Assembly: GCA_002794775.1 (NCBI GenBank)
Contig: NBAY01000008.1
Span: forward strand, 496,001-560,000
Origin: Porodaedalea pini
Taxonomy: Eukaryota; Basidiomycota; Agaricomycetes; Hymenochaetales; Hymenochaetaceae
Length of the DNA: 64,000 bases
Direction: 5' to 3'
This document shows, piece by piece, positions 1 to 10,202 of this stretch (the first letter of the stretch is position 1; every line of letters begins with the position of its first letter). Below the pieces are notes generated by a model that worked only from the letters and a program-made list of their open reading frames with translations, searched no databases and was not told the origin of the DNA. Made by a program: the position numbers and the translations under genes.

Positions 1-957
1 AAGTTTCATGACTGGATTGGAGACAGCTGGGCCGTTCTGTTCTCGCACCCCGGCGACTTTACGTGCGTCTCGACCTTGTTTCTACTTCGTGTCTTGTAAT
101 CGTGATGCTGACCTTGTCCCGGCTTGCAGGCCAGTTTGCACGACCGAACTTGCCGAGGTCGCGCGCCGCGTACCCGACTTCAAAGCCCGCGGCGTGAAGG
201 TCATTGGCATCTCTGCGAACGGACTCCAGGACCACAACGCATGGGTGTGTAACGCCGTCATGATTTGATTTACTTTATTTGTGCTGAAGTATATGCCTTT
301 CTAGGTAAAAGACATCGAAGAATGGGGTGGCAAGGTCGCGCCGACGGACGTACAATTCCCAATCGTTGCGTACCCTGCTTGATTGTCTATTCTTGTTTCT
401 GTTCGAAACTCATTGAACCCTTTTTTCTTTTCATATCGGTAGATCGCTGACCCCGACCGTAAAATCTCTACGCTTTACGACATGCTTGACGCTCTTGATC
501 CCACGAACCGGGACGCAAAGGGTCTTCCTTTCACGGTACGTCGAATCTCTGTCTCAGCAAGTCTGCACTTTATATTTCGTATGGAAGGCTCAATTTTTTT
601 TTTACCCGCCCCTCTTTCCCCGTTAGGTCCGCACCGTCTTCGTGATCGATCCCAAGAAGGTCATTCGTCTCACGATCTCATACCCTGCGAGCACTGGCCG
701 AAACTTTGACGAGATTATCCGAGTCATCGACTCCCTCCAGCTCGGTGACAAGTATCGTATCACCACGCCTGTCAACTGGCAGAAGGGCGATGATGTGATC
801 GTGCATCCATCCGTGTCTAATGAGGAAGCGAAGACTTTGTTCCCTGAATTCACAATCCACAAGGTTCGTTTCGTTTTATTGATGCAGCTCGGTTGTCTCT
901 AACATCTGCTCATCCATGCAGCCTTACCTGAGGACCACGCCTCTTAAGATCGAGTAA
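1..957 (+). CDS. 1-Cys peroxiredoxin (Prx6/PRX1 type), 5' end outside the window
   Basis: Thiol peroxidase that reduces hydrogen peroxide and organic peroxides; fungal members are cytosolic or mitochondrial. The gene is entered mid-frame at the HDWIGDSW...HPGDF region. A splice at DFT joins to PVCTTEL, which carries the peroxidatic cysteine. Later exons give the GVKVIGIS strand, the DPDRKIS segment, [11 protein letters not shown], and the long C-terminal domain of the 1-Cys class ([23 protein letters not shown]), ending PLKIE and TAA at 955-957. At least five exons with short GT-AG introns are visible. No resolving cysteine of the 2-Cys type is present at the C-terminus, which supports the 1-Cys class. 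The start codon and any targeting peptide are missing, so localisation cannot be judged. Family assignment is secure. Confidence 0.93.
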
Positions 958-1186
958 ATTCTTGTCAGAAACAGTCTGTTTCCTTTTGTAAGCTGTACTC
1001 AATCACGAGAAAAATGATATTAATGTTGTAACCGTGTACCGAAATATATCTCGTATATGTCCTTCCGTCTGTTGTTTTTTCTTTGAAGGCTGACTTGTAT
1101 TTAGCTTGAAGATGCGACAACGCCACTTCCAAACACCCTATCTACTTTCGCCCGCCTACAAGAAAAGGCTCAGTTCGGGCATATGT

Positions 1187-4100
1187 TTATGCCGAGTCTG
1201 ACAAGAGTGCATACCTGTCCCATACTACTACTCCCGTGGACTTGCATCGAAAATGCACAACTCGGTGAAACGGGATCTGCGACGATCCGCTTAGCGCTGC
1301 CCCGAATGTCAACTAAGAAAGTTGAAAAAACACGCACGAACGTCTCATCGTCGATTTCCCTGCTCCAGCTCTTCAATTGCATTTCCTTGATCCCCAAAAA
1401 GCGGTCCTCGTATCCAATGAGATAATCCTCCCCAAAATACTGCGGATCCCACAGCAAGCGGTTGTAGACATCCGCACTCGTCCTGAGCCTCTCCGCTGGA
1501 ACGTGGTGCGCTCTTTTCAAATCCCTTACGACCCTACGCTGCTTCTTCGATGCCGAGTGATTTACGACATACTCCTGACGATCGGGATCGCCCCCGGCTT
1601 CTTCCCAATACGAAGCGGCGCCGTTACCAGGTCCTTCGTCTTCTTCAGCGCTAAGCGGCTCGTCAATTCCGTCATCCCTCCACACAGGCCTATCGAACCA
1701 GATATTCCCGCAATGCATTATGTGAGTCCGCGTGCATGTCGCCACGGAGAAGAAGCAGGTCGATGCATCAAAATACGATGCGTTCTTTCGGACAGACTCT
1801 TCAAAGGCCCGCAGCACACCGATCAACGGCGTTGTACTTTTTTCATTCTGGATGTGCTGTAAGCCCAGAAGATAGAAGCCCTGCACGGAAGAGGTACCGC
1901 CGTCTGTCATCGCCTGAGACAAGTCGGTGAGACGTTCTGGCCAAAGTCGTACAACAGCATGTTGATCGGCTGCGTGGAGGTCGACTAACAGCTGCGGGAA
2001 GTTCATTCATGATATCAGTATCAAGATTAAAGTCAAAAAGGTCCATATAAAGACTAACGTGAGTAACCCGTGATTCTATGTACCCGAGCAGAGCCCGGGC
2101 CCTTGTACAGCTCCCACCCCAGTAGCTCACGTCTATTCTCACGAAGCTGTCGTGTTCATCAAGAAATTTAGCAAATGAGCTTGCCTCGCTCCCACAGATC
2201 TGTGTCCATGACATGCCGCGGACTAGTGACTCGTGCGCAAGGCAAAGTTCTTTGATGATTGTTTGCCGAGTAGGAAACGAGGCGTTCGCGGCGACATTGA
2301 TAGTTGGTCTTTGTGGAGAAAGAACAACCATCGGCTCTCGGGCGGATCTCCTGTAAGTCACGTCTACATCTGACACCGATACAACCTTTGATGCCCAATC
2401 AAACGAGGAATAGACCTGAAAGAATTCCTTGACAAGCTCGAAAGCATTAGTGGACTCTGGCAGCCGTTCTGCGATGTGGCGCAGCATGATGGTTAGATGT
2501 ATACCTCCAAGGAAGCCAAAACGAGAAGCATATAATCCGCGACGAATGCAAAATAGTTTGATAGACCGATAAGCAAGCTGGAACAAGGCGAATGAAGGTA
2601 TTGCCTTCTGTAGGTGAATGCGATCGCGGTGTGCATTCAGTACTCTCAAGGACGGGACTGAAAGCATGACGTCGTCGTCCATTGACTCGGAATTCATATG
2701 TTTCGACCAGCTACAAAGTATATTAGCAGCGAAGGAGAAAACTTAAATAGATATAACGGACTTCTCTGCCAAAATAGCTGCGGGACAATATTGTACGTCA
2801 AATTTAAATCCTCCAATACAGAGAACCATCATCTGTACTGCGGCATCCTTGACAAAACGTTTCAGGATAACGGGGACCTGGTCATGAGTTCCATTCGCGT
2901 CAGTTATCTGCCGAGATATCTTCTGCTGGACTGTGGTCCAGAAGGTCGCAGAACTGATATTGCCCACGACGATGCAATCGATATCGCTATCTGGAAAATG
3001 GACGTTCATCGCAAAGCTGCCGACTGGTATCAAGACGAGCTTCACAGACGATGCCGACTGCACAGTACTGAGGCCGACGGACTCGTCAAGCCGCTTCTGG
3101 GCTAAACCCGCCTCAGCGCCGCCCTCCCGCGAAGCATTGATCAAATTGCAGAGCGCCTCAATGGCTGCTTCGCGTCGTTCATCGTGCTTCGTATCTGGGA
3201 TCGTACCAGCTTCCTGTGCGAATGCCAACAGGTCGAAGTCCGAGGCGGCGCGGGTGCAGACTTCTCCACGTAAATGCAGCGACTGCGAAGAACCTGAGGT
3301 CACGGGCGAACTGTATTGCGCAGAAGAGGAAGCCGCCGAAGCACCATGGGAAGGTGTTGCCCCCGTCGATGGCGGACGAGGAGGAAAGGAGAATCTGACA
3401 TACAGCGGCCAGTGGTCACTAACCGGAAGCATGGGGCCCTCAGGTCCGTTGCATAAAACGACAGATTGCAAGGCCATCGCTGAGCGGCGTTTCATGTAGA
3501 TTCGATCATATCGAAACGGTGTCCTGTCGTCGCGCGCGGTCTGTGCGGCTAAAACGTTTCGTTCTGGGTCGTATGTCGCCGAATATATGCTTGGTGCTTC
3601 AGTGCCATGTAAAGTATGCCATGCATCGCAAACAAGAGTGTCCACAAGCGGAGGTAGTGAGCAATCAGTTGGGAGGTTCATATCACCAACAGTGATCCAT
3701 TCGTCGTCTGCATGTTGCTGCTGAAGATACTGTATCAGTGACAAGAATTCTTTCGTCTTGATGTCTAAATGCCTCGGCATCAATCCTGCTGTCAGGTGGA
3801 CCACTGCAACAACAGTTTTGATCAACACGTTTATCTCCGATTGCAAGACATTCAGGGTTAAGACTGTAGCTGCCTTGTGTCTACTTCCTAATGGAACACG
3901 CTTCCACGAAAACGGCAGCTGGTCTCTGGACAGAACCAGAATGTTTCTCTCGCTCTCCATGGGTATATCAGGCCCTCGTGTACACCATGACCAGCGGGAA
4001 TGAATTTGGTTGTCGTGGAGAAGGAGAGACATAAATTCGTCGGTAACTTCCTGGAGGCACACGATATCTGCATCGACATCGAGGAGAAGGGCCAAAATGC

Positions 4101-4875
4101 TGGTAAATCGCGAGGGGGACGGGTGCTGAGTATCATGGAGGACATTTAATGTCATGACGCAGAGCCCCTTAAACGAGACGTGTGCGACCTGAGGTGCGAG
4201 TGTCGGCATCCACTTGGCTACAGCCGGTCCGTAGTGGTATGAGAATGGACTATCTGGAGCAATTATGCTCTTCTCCATGCCGTCAGAACTGGCGAGGAAG
4301 ATCTCGTCAATGATCTTCATTCTGCCACCATCTGTCTCGTCCTTATGCAAAACAGCAATGCTGCCTACCGTCCATTCAACGGGACCACTTCGAAGAAGTT
4401 GGCGGCCCTTAGACTCCAAAAGGTGGATATCGTCTCTCCGATGAGAAGTTTGACCTAGAGTCATATGGGGGACGAACGGGCGTCCTCCATAACCGAGCGA
4501 AGTAGCTAGTATCGCCCATAGCCGGTGTACGGCATCATTGTTTTGAGAGCCGCTTCCAATCACCCCAGCTCCAGCCCCAGCCAGCAGCTTCGGGGACTGG
4601 CCGAGGTATACAGTTACATAGTCTCGTGATGAAAAATGCCCGACGGCGTCGAGGATTAGCGGGAAAGGCTTTAACATTGCCTGTTCGATTTTAGCTCGGA
4701 CGCATGGTAATGCATCAAGATGAGTTGTAAATGGATAGATAAGTGTAATGTGTGCCGTCCAGCGCGGATACGCTTTATCGTTAGCTGAGCGAAGCAAATT
4801 AACCCGGGTCTGGATGTATGGAGGGGGCAGAAGCACAAGCGCGGTGGAGAACGAGTCGAGGTTGAAAGCCGCCAT
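1187..4875 (-). CDS. Four-domain RNA-end processing protein: 2H phosphoesterase + EEP nuclease + poly(A)-polymerase-like NTase + MJ1316 domain
   Basis: My model is complement(join(1187..1276,1338..1991,2059..2710,2762..4875)), which closes exactly at 1169 residues. N-terminal 2H phosphoesterase/2'-5' RNA-ligase-like fold with both H-x-T motifs (H42-I-T44 in HITLIYPF; H137-M-T139). Then an endonuclease/exonuclease/phosphatase domain with Asn244, Glu276 (CLQE), GDMN 397-400 and SDH 486-488, so the catalytic set looks complete. Then a nucleotidyltransferase with GS at 619-620 and D629-S-D631, followed by a PAP central-domain signature (FGFLGGIH). The C-terminus is an MJ1316 (former DUF504) domain, residues about 1088-1161. 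Its IPFHRVVHF and VVVWDR motifs appear only after removing the 61-bp intron 1277-1337. Family knowledge: 2H enzymes open cyclic phosphates, PAP-like NTases add nucleotides, and MJ1316 is predicted to recognise cyclic RNA ends. A role in RNA repair or end processing is inferred. Confidence 0.85.
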
Positions 4876-5192
4876 TAATATTAATATTGGAGTGCGCTGC
4901 TAGAAGTCTGAGGAGATAGCTGTTTCTTGACAGTGAGCAATGTTGCGTCCCATGGATTATATTCAGGTGGCTACGCATGACTCGATGCCGCCACCGAGAG
5001 CACAGACTCAGCGTGACTGGCGGGGAAAGGGTTGCTGAGCTCGGTTGAAGCTGTGAATTCGATTCGGCCGGGGCCGAGCCGACCCTGAGGGAGACGCGTC
5101 TTTTCGACGACGCGCGTCACGTCCACTACTCTCAAACGGCCTTCACGACCTGAACATCCCCTTCCTCTTCAAGTTCAACAACACGTACAGCA
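4876..5192. promoter_or_regulatory. Divergent intergenic region between the RNA-end gene and proteasome alpha2
   Basis: A 317-bp spacer between two genes transcribed away from each other. It must hold both promoters. The AT-rich string ATTAATATTAATATT starts at 4874 and overlaps the start codon of the minus-strand gene. The rest is GC-rich, and I see no convincing TATA box. Confidence 0.5.
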
Positions 5193-6202
5193 ATGGCAAA
5201 TGCTGGTAGTGGGGCTTATAGGCGCGTCTGGTAGTATATACATCCTATCCTCGTGGCTCACTATAGGACTTCATTCAGTTATTCACTCACCGTCTTCTCA
5301 CCGAGCGGCAAGCTCGTGCAGATTGAGCACGCTCTCGCCGCAGTCTCCCAGGGCACAACGAGTCTAGGAATCAAGGGTACGCTTGGCTACTTAATACAGT
5401 ATTATTTACCGCCTTATCATTCGCATCCGATGCAGCAACGAACGGCATTGTAATTGCGACGGAGAAGAAATCTTCCTCGCTCCTCATCGACTCCTCCATG
5501 CTGGATAAAGTCTCCGTCATTTGTCCCAATATTGGTATCGTGTACTCTGGAATGGGTCCGGACTTCCGGGTACTTGTGGCTAAGGCCCGCAAAAGTGCAC
5601 AGGCCTATTGGAAGGTTTACGGAGAATACCCTCCAACACGCATGTTGACCCAGGAAATTGCGACTGTGATGCAGGAAGCAACGCAATCTGGGTAGGCGCC
5701 GCTTGTTTGAGTTTGCGAAGCAGCAAGTGAAGTTGATTACTGATTCGTCTGCTGACAGTGGTGTCCGTCCATTCGGAGTCTCGCTCCTCGTTGCCGGCTG
5801 GGACTCACACCGAGGGCCCACGCTTTATCAAGTGGATCCGTCCGGCTCATTCTGGGCTTGGAAGGCAAGCGCCATAGGGAAGAATATGGTGAATGCGAAA
5901 ACCTTCCTTGAAAAGCGGTCAGCATCTTTTACTCAATATGCAACTTTCCGCTGATACATTATGGTCTATTGTTAAGTTACAACGATGATATCTCTCTTGA
6001 AGATGCAATACACACCGCCCTCCTTACCCTGAAGGAAGGATTCGAAGGCCAGATGACCGAGAAGACGATAGAGATCGGAGTTATAACTGTTCCTACGGCA
6101 GAAGAACTCGAGGCAGGGAAAGTGGGCGCCGAGTCGGGACGACCCAAACCGACATTCCGTAAACTCTCAGAGGAGGAAGTCCGGGACTATCTTGCACTGT
6201 AA
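5193..6202 (+). CDS. PRE8: 20S proteasome subunit alpha-2 (PRE8/PSMA2 family)
   Basis: Structural alpha-ring subunit of the 20S proteasome. The N-terminal alpha signature [14 protein letters not shown] is followed by [10 protein letters not shown], then [57 protein letters not shown] and [20 protein letters not shown]. Secure exons are ..5376, 5436..5691, 5759..5917 and 5977..6202, all in phase. The first exon is uncertain. ATG at 5193 fits best, joined over a very short intron starting at 5231; either acceptor (5266 or 5278) keeps frame, but the 5266 acceptor preserves the conserved FS and leaves only 36 bp of intron. The C-terminal extension with EELEAGK is seen in other basidiomycete homologues, from memory. 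Divergent from the RNA-end gene. Confidence 0.93.
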
Positions 6203-7853
6203 AGGACGATAGGGAGTATGTGGGCGCTGTTGTACGTTGTTTTAGGGGATAAAGCTTTTACAGCCTGATTTGCTTCGCCCAGCCACTCAACGCGAGTTTT
6301 AGTGATATCAGGAGGGGTTACAAACTCCGTCGACAAACTTTCGCATTCGGATTTCTCCAGCTGGAGATTAAGCTTGCTATCTCACGTTACGTGTCATGAT
6401 GCGTAAACAGACTATTGCGGCTGCGTAGCCTCGACGCGTTTTCGAGGAGCTGAAGAGCAGGAAGGCGTGAGCGCGGTTACGCGGAGAAGGACAGAAACGT
6501 TGCGCGGAGGTGAGTGAATGAGGTGTTTGCACTGCGGGAAAGTTTGGGAGAGCACGGGTAGTGAATGGCAGTGGATTGAAGATGATGAAATGAAAGAAAC
6601 GCTCTTTGCATGTTGACACGAGAAATCCGTGTTGGCGGCGCGAGATGTGCGAGTACCCGGAGGTGACGGCAGGTTTAGAGACAGGGTCGTCGTAAGACCG
6701 AAGACTGTATAATGCATAGCTGGGGATTCTTTCGCTGTGCCCCTTGTAATTCTTCGCAGCCATCTGAACTTAATGTTACGCGTACACGTGGATCGACACG
6801 TGGTGGATAGCCGAATCCAAATGATGTCCACATTTCCACATTTCTTTCGCTTTTCCCTATTTCCGCCTCGACCTCCTCTTTCTTGTACTTATTCTTATTC
6901 TTGGCCTTTTCTATTCTCTCGCGTCTGGTGCCTAAGCTGTTCCTGGAGTCTGCACACAAATCTTGATATCTTCCCAGCCGTGATGTCCTGCTCCGAGTCC
7001 GGATGCGCCCCATATAGCTCAGCGTCGCCGCAATTAAACCCCACCTTCTCCTGGCTCACGAGGCTTTCATTTCCTCGCGATCATACTTGAGTCAGAACTG
7101 CCGAACGCGAGCGTAGCGGAGGTTGGGAGCGGCGTGGCGAAGGCAGGTGAGAAAAGAAGAGGAAAAAAAGCAAGAGGAACAGAAATCTGAGATGTCTGCG
7201 TGCAGTTCTGCGATCCTAGGGTCTGTCTGGGAGTGGAAAGTCTGAATCGGCGACCGCTGGTTCTGGGAGTGGCGCGATTTGCGTGTGGGCCTCGTCGTTA
7301 GATGATGTTTCAGATGATCATGACACTGGCGGTGTATGTTCACAGTTCAGGGTATTTCTTCCGCCGAAGTCAATGCAACAGCGGCACGCTAGTGTTCTAC
7401 TTTTCCTTCTATTGCGCCCCTCGGCCATCTTCCTCTGTCTTCTCTCGATTCCGGCACTTTGGTCTCTTCTTATCTCCACGTATTACGTTCATTCATCACA
7501 TGCCGGAGCTGCAGCGCTCGCTCTTTCGCTCTTTCCTCTCCAGCCTGACATCGAAGCGCTCGAAGTCTGTTTCATGTTTTTTCTCTCCCAAACACCGGGC
7601 ATCTCCGCGTCTCCAAAGCTAGCAGGTCCACCAAGCGCCTCTATTATAGATGAACGCGAGATGTGAAAGCTATCTGCGCTTTTCATAAAAGGGACACATG
7701 ACTTGGCCCCCGTATTTCCATCCTCCATCCTTTCCCTCGTCTCCTCCAACACTTCATCTGTACATTCGCCCGCAACCCCTCGACTCTTTGCATCCTAACA
7801 CTGTCTCCGGACTCACTCCTGACCTCCCCTCGTCGCTGTTCCATTGCTGAGAA
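6203..7853. other. 1.65-kb intergenic region upstream of the Zn2Cys6 gene
   Basis: No gene found. It holds the 3' flank of the proteasome gene and the probable long promoter of the regulator downstream. Two CACGTG boxes start 12 bp apart at 6785 and 6797. The last 500 bp are rich in pyrimidine tracts, as is common upstream of fungal start sites. Open frames on the minus strand here (for example 6377-6831) are rich in Arg, Ser and Pro, lack any recognisable motif, and look like chance. Confidence 0.5.
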
Positions 7854-9191
7854 ATGTCCGACCAGCATCCCGACTTGCTCAAGATCCAGGCAGAAGCAGC
7901 TCTCAAGCGGCTCGAAGAGGCACGTCTGCACGAACGTTGCCCGAAGGCATGCAAGGCGTGCAGCCAAAAGCACCGAAAGGTACGCGCCATAATTCATTTC
8001 CTCGTCGTCATGGCTTTGACAGCGTCCGTAGTGCCAGTTCAAGACCGGGCAGTATCCGAAATGTGACCTTTGTGCCAAAAACAACAGGAACTGCGAGATC
8101 ATCCCTGTTCCGATGACTCACAGTCGCAAATCCGACGACGCAGTAAGTGGGGGGTTCCTCGGTCATTTTCTCGAGCTCACTTTTCGTCAGGGCTCTGCAG
8201 ATGGCTCTTCAGCATCCCACTCGCAACAATACCCTATGAGCTACGCGTACCCCGGCAGCCCGACCTCTGCTTCGCTCGAACGCTCGCACAGGACATCCTC
8301 GTATTCAGACGGTTCGTCTAGCGGCAGTCCTGTTGACGCTAGGAGCCCAGGTGGCCACACGTCGAGCTCCTACGGCTACCAGTATAGCGCAACCACTTCC
8401 AACGCCCCTCTCTCTCCTGGCGCACACAGCGGCGGATACTCGGACTCGCAGCAACAGCAGCAGGCCCAGTACGGTCAGTACGAGCCTAGCCACGGACACT
8501 CCCATCACCACGCTACGAGTGCGTCTGCGCGTGCCCCAGCTCCAGAGCGCAGTCAGAGCACGTACTTCGTACCCTCGCAGGCGCATATCCACTCGCCTCC
8601 ACCGAACTTTATCCCGAGCCCCGCTCAGTGGGCCGAGAGCCACGGAGCGCAAACACAAACCGCTCCGCCTACAATTGGTCAAGGCTACGGATACCCGGGA
8701 AACGCGCACCCCACGTCTCCGATGCGTCAGGTATCGGCGCCAACTGTCCCGCAGATCCATACGGGCTCAGGGTCTTACGCCAGGTCCGTTTTTAACAGTC
8801 TTCCCTGCATCCGTTTCTTTTTTTTAATGAAGCTTCTTTCGGGACTGGCTAGAACAGCCCAGACGTATCAAGCAACATCTCCGGCTTCGCAAAGCGGGAC
8901 GTTCGCAGTACCGGGCAACACGATGTATCAAATGCCACCGCAGGTTTGTGTTCTGGTCTCGACCCCCCCTGTGTTTCCTTTCAAATCTGACGAGCGCAAC
9001 CGTATAGAATACATCCGCTCGGTACGGTACGGGTAGTAGCGCGCAAGGCTACAATCAGAGTCTGAACAGCTCTGCTTCGGTGAGAAGCTTGGGTCAATTG
9101 CAAACTGTCGGCCACTCATTTTATGTGATGATTTCTTGCTTAGGGTTCTGCCAATGGGGGCATGTATTACCAACAGAGCATGCATCAGTAG
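7854..9191 (+). CDS. Zn(II)2Cys6 zinc-cluster transcription factor, small, Ser/Tyr/Gln-rich
   Basis: Model join(7854..7979,8032..8142,8191..8783,8853..8943,9008..9079,9144..9191) closes at 346 residues. Splicing 7979 to 8032 (acceptor CCGTAG) supplies the third cysteine and completes the cluster C-x2-C-x6-C-x9-C-x2-C-x6-C: CKACSQKHRKC, then CDLCAKNNRNC. Using the other nearby acceptor would lose that cysteine, so this splice decides the call. The rest is low-complexity (Ser, Tyr, Gln, Pro, Gly; a short QQQQQ run), typical of an activation region, and I see no fungal-specific TF middle domain. It is short for the family. Targets are unknown. The 1.65-kb upstream gap suggests complex regulation, which is an inference. 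Confidence 0.85.
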
Positions 9192-10202
9192 GCGTGATTC
9201 AGTTCTGCGCGCTCTGATGCCTCGCCTCATACGTCGCCCGCTTTTTCTTGTGCTCTCTTTCATATCTTAGCCTTTTTTTTATTGTACACGCATTTGTTAC
9301 TCCCGCGATGGAAACGTAGATCGTCCGTATTTTCACTCCTGCTTTTGACACGATAATATCCGAGCCGTCAGCATTGTTGTATGCATTGTCATGATGTATA
9401 TAGTGTACGCGGTATGTAATCTGTTCCGTAATTCTTACTAGTCGATATATGGCTTGGGATGAGATTGGGCAGCGCCGCCCCACGTGTGCATTCGATGAAT
9501 TGAGATCGCAGCGCTCTGACCGAATCTCGCAATTCATTGCGCTCTCTGTCCGATGCTGTCACCTCTCGTGGACGGCGTAGGAGGATTTCCTGTACCAGTG
9601 CGCATGACTGCATATCTAACTAGTATTTTTCCCCGCAGCCACGCGGCGGCCACAGTCACCTGAATCAAATGGGACGAATTCGTTTTTCTCTCGTCAAATG
9701 TTTTCAGTCACCTTATGCTTGCCTCGTCCGGGTCCGGGTCCCCCTTTGCGTCCTAGCCGCTTCTGAGCTCGTCCGGTGCTATGCTCGAAGCTTGCGGCGG
9801 CGTATGCGCAGAAGGGGTTTGAACTTGGACTATATTGCTAGTAGTGTAGGCACGTACATATCTGGACCCCTCTGACGTTCAGGCCTCGCTTCGTTCATTA
9901 TGGACTCACGATCGACGCTGTGCATTTTTTACGCGTCCGAAAGCTAAAAATCTATTACAGTATAACGAATGTATGGGAAAATGATTCATTGGACTTTTTG
10001 GTTCCAAATATCGAGATTTGAGCGTTATTGATACATACATATTCATTCGATGATAGATCTTCCTTTCGTAGAGCGTCAAGATCCTGCCACTTCTTCCTGC
10101 ACTTCTTTGCGTCGCTTTCATAGACTGTTTCGTTTCAATGCACCTCTCTCGGATGGGCGTTTCACATCTATCGCCGCTCCCCACACGCCACGGGCGCAAG
10201 CA
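9192..10202. other. 1-kb convergent intergenic region
   Basis: Both flanking genes end here, so this should hold two 3' UTRs. I see no coding signal, tRNA or repeat of note. A short AT-rich stretch lies around 9940-10050. Confidence 0.5.

Noticed and set aside
6377..6831. Overlapping minus-strand frames of 128 and 139 residues
   Set aside because: Ser/Thr/Arg-rich, mutually overlapping, with no recognisable domain or splice sites.
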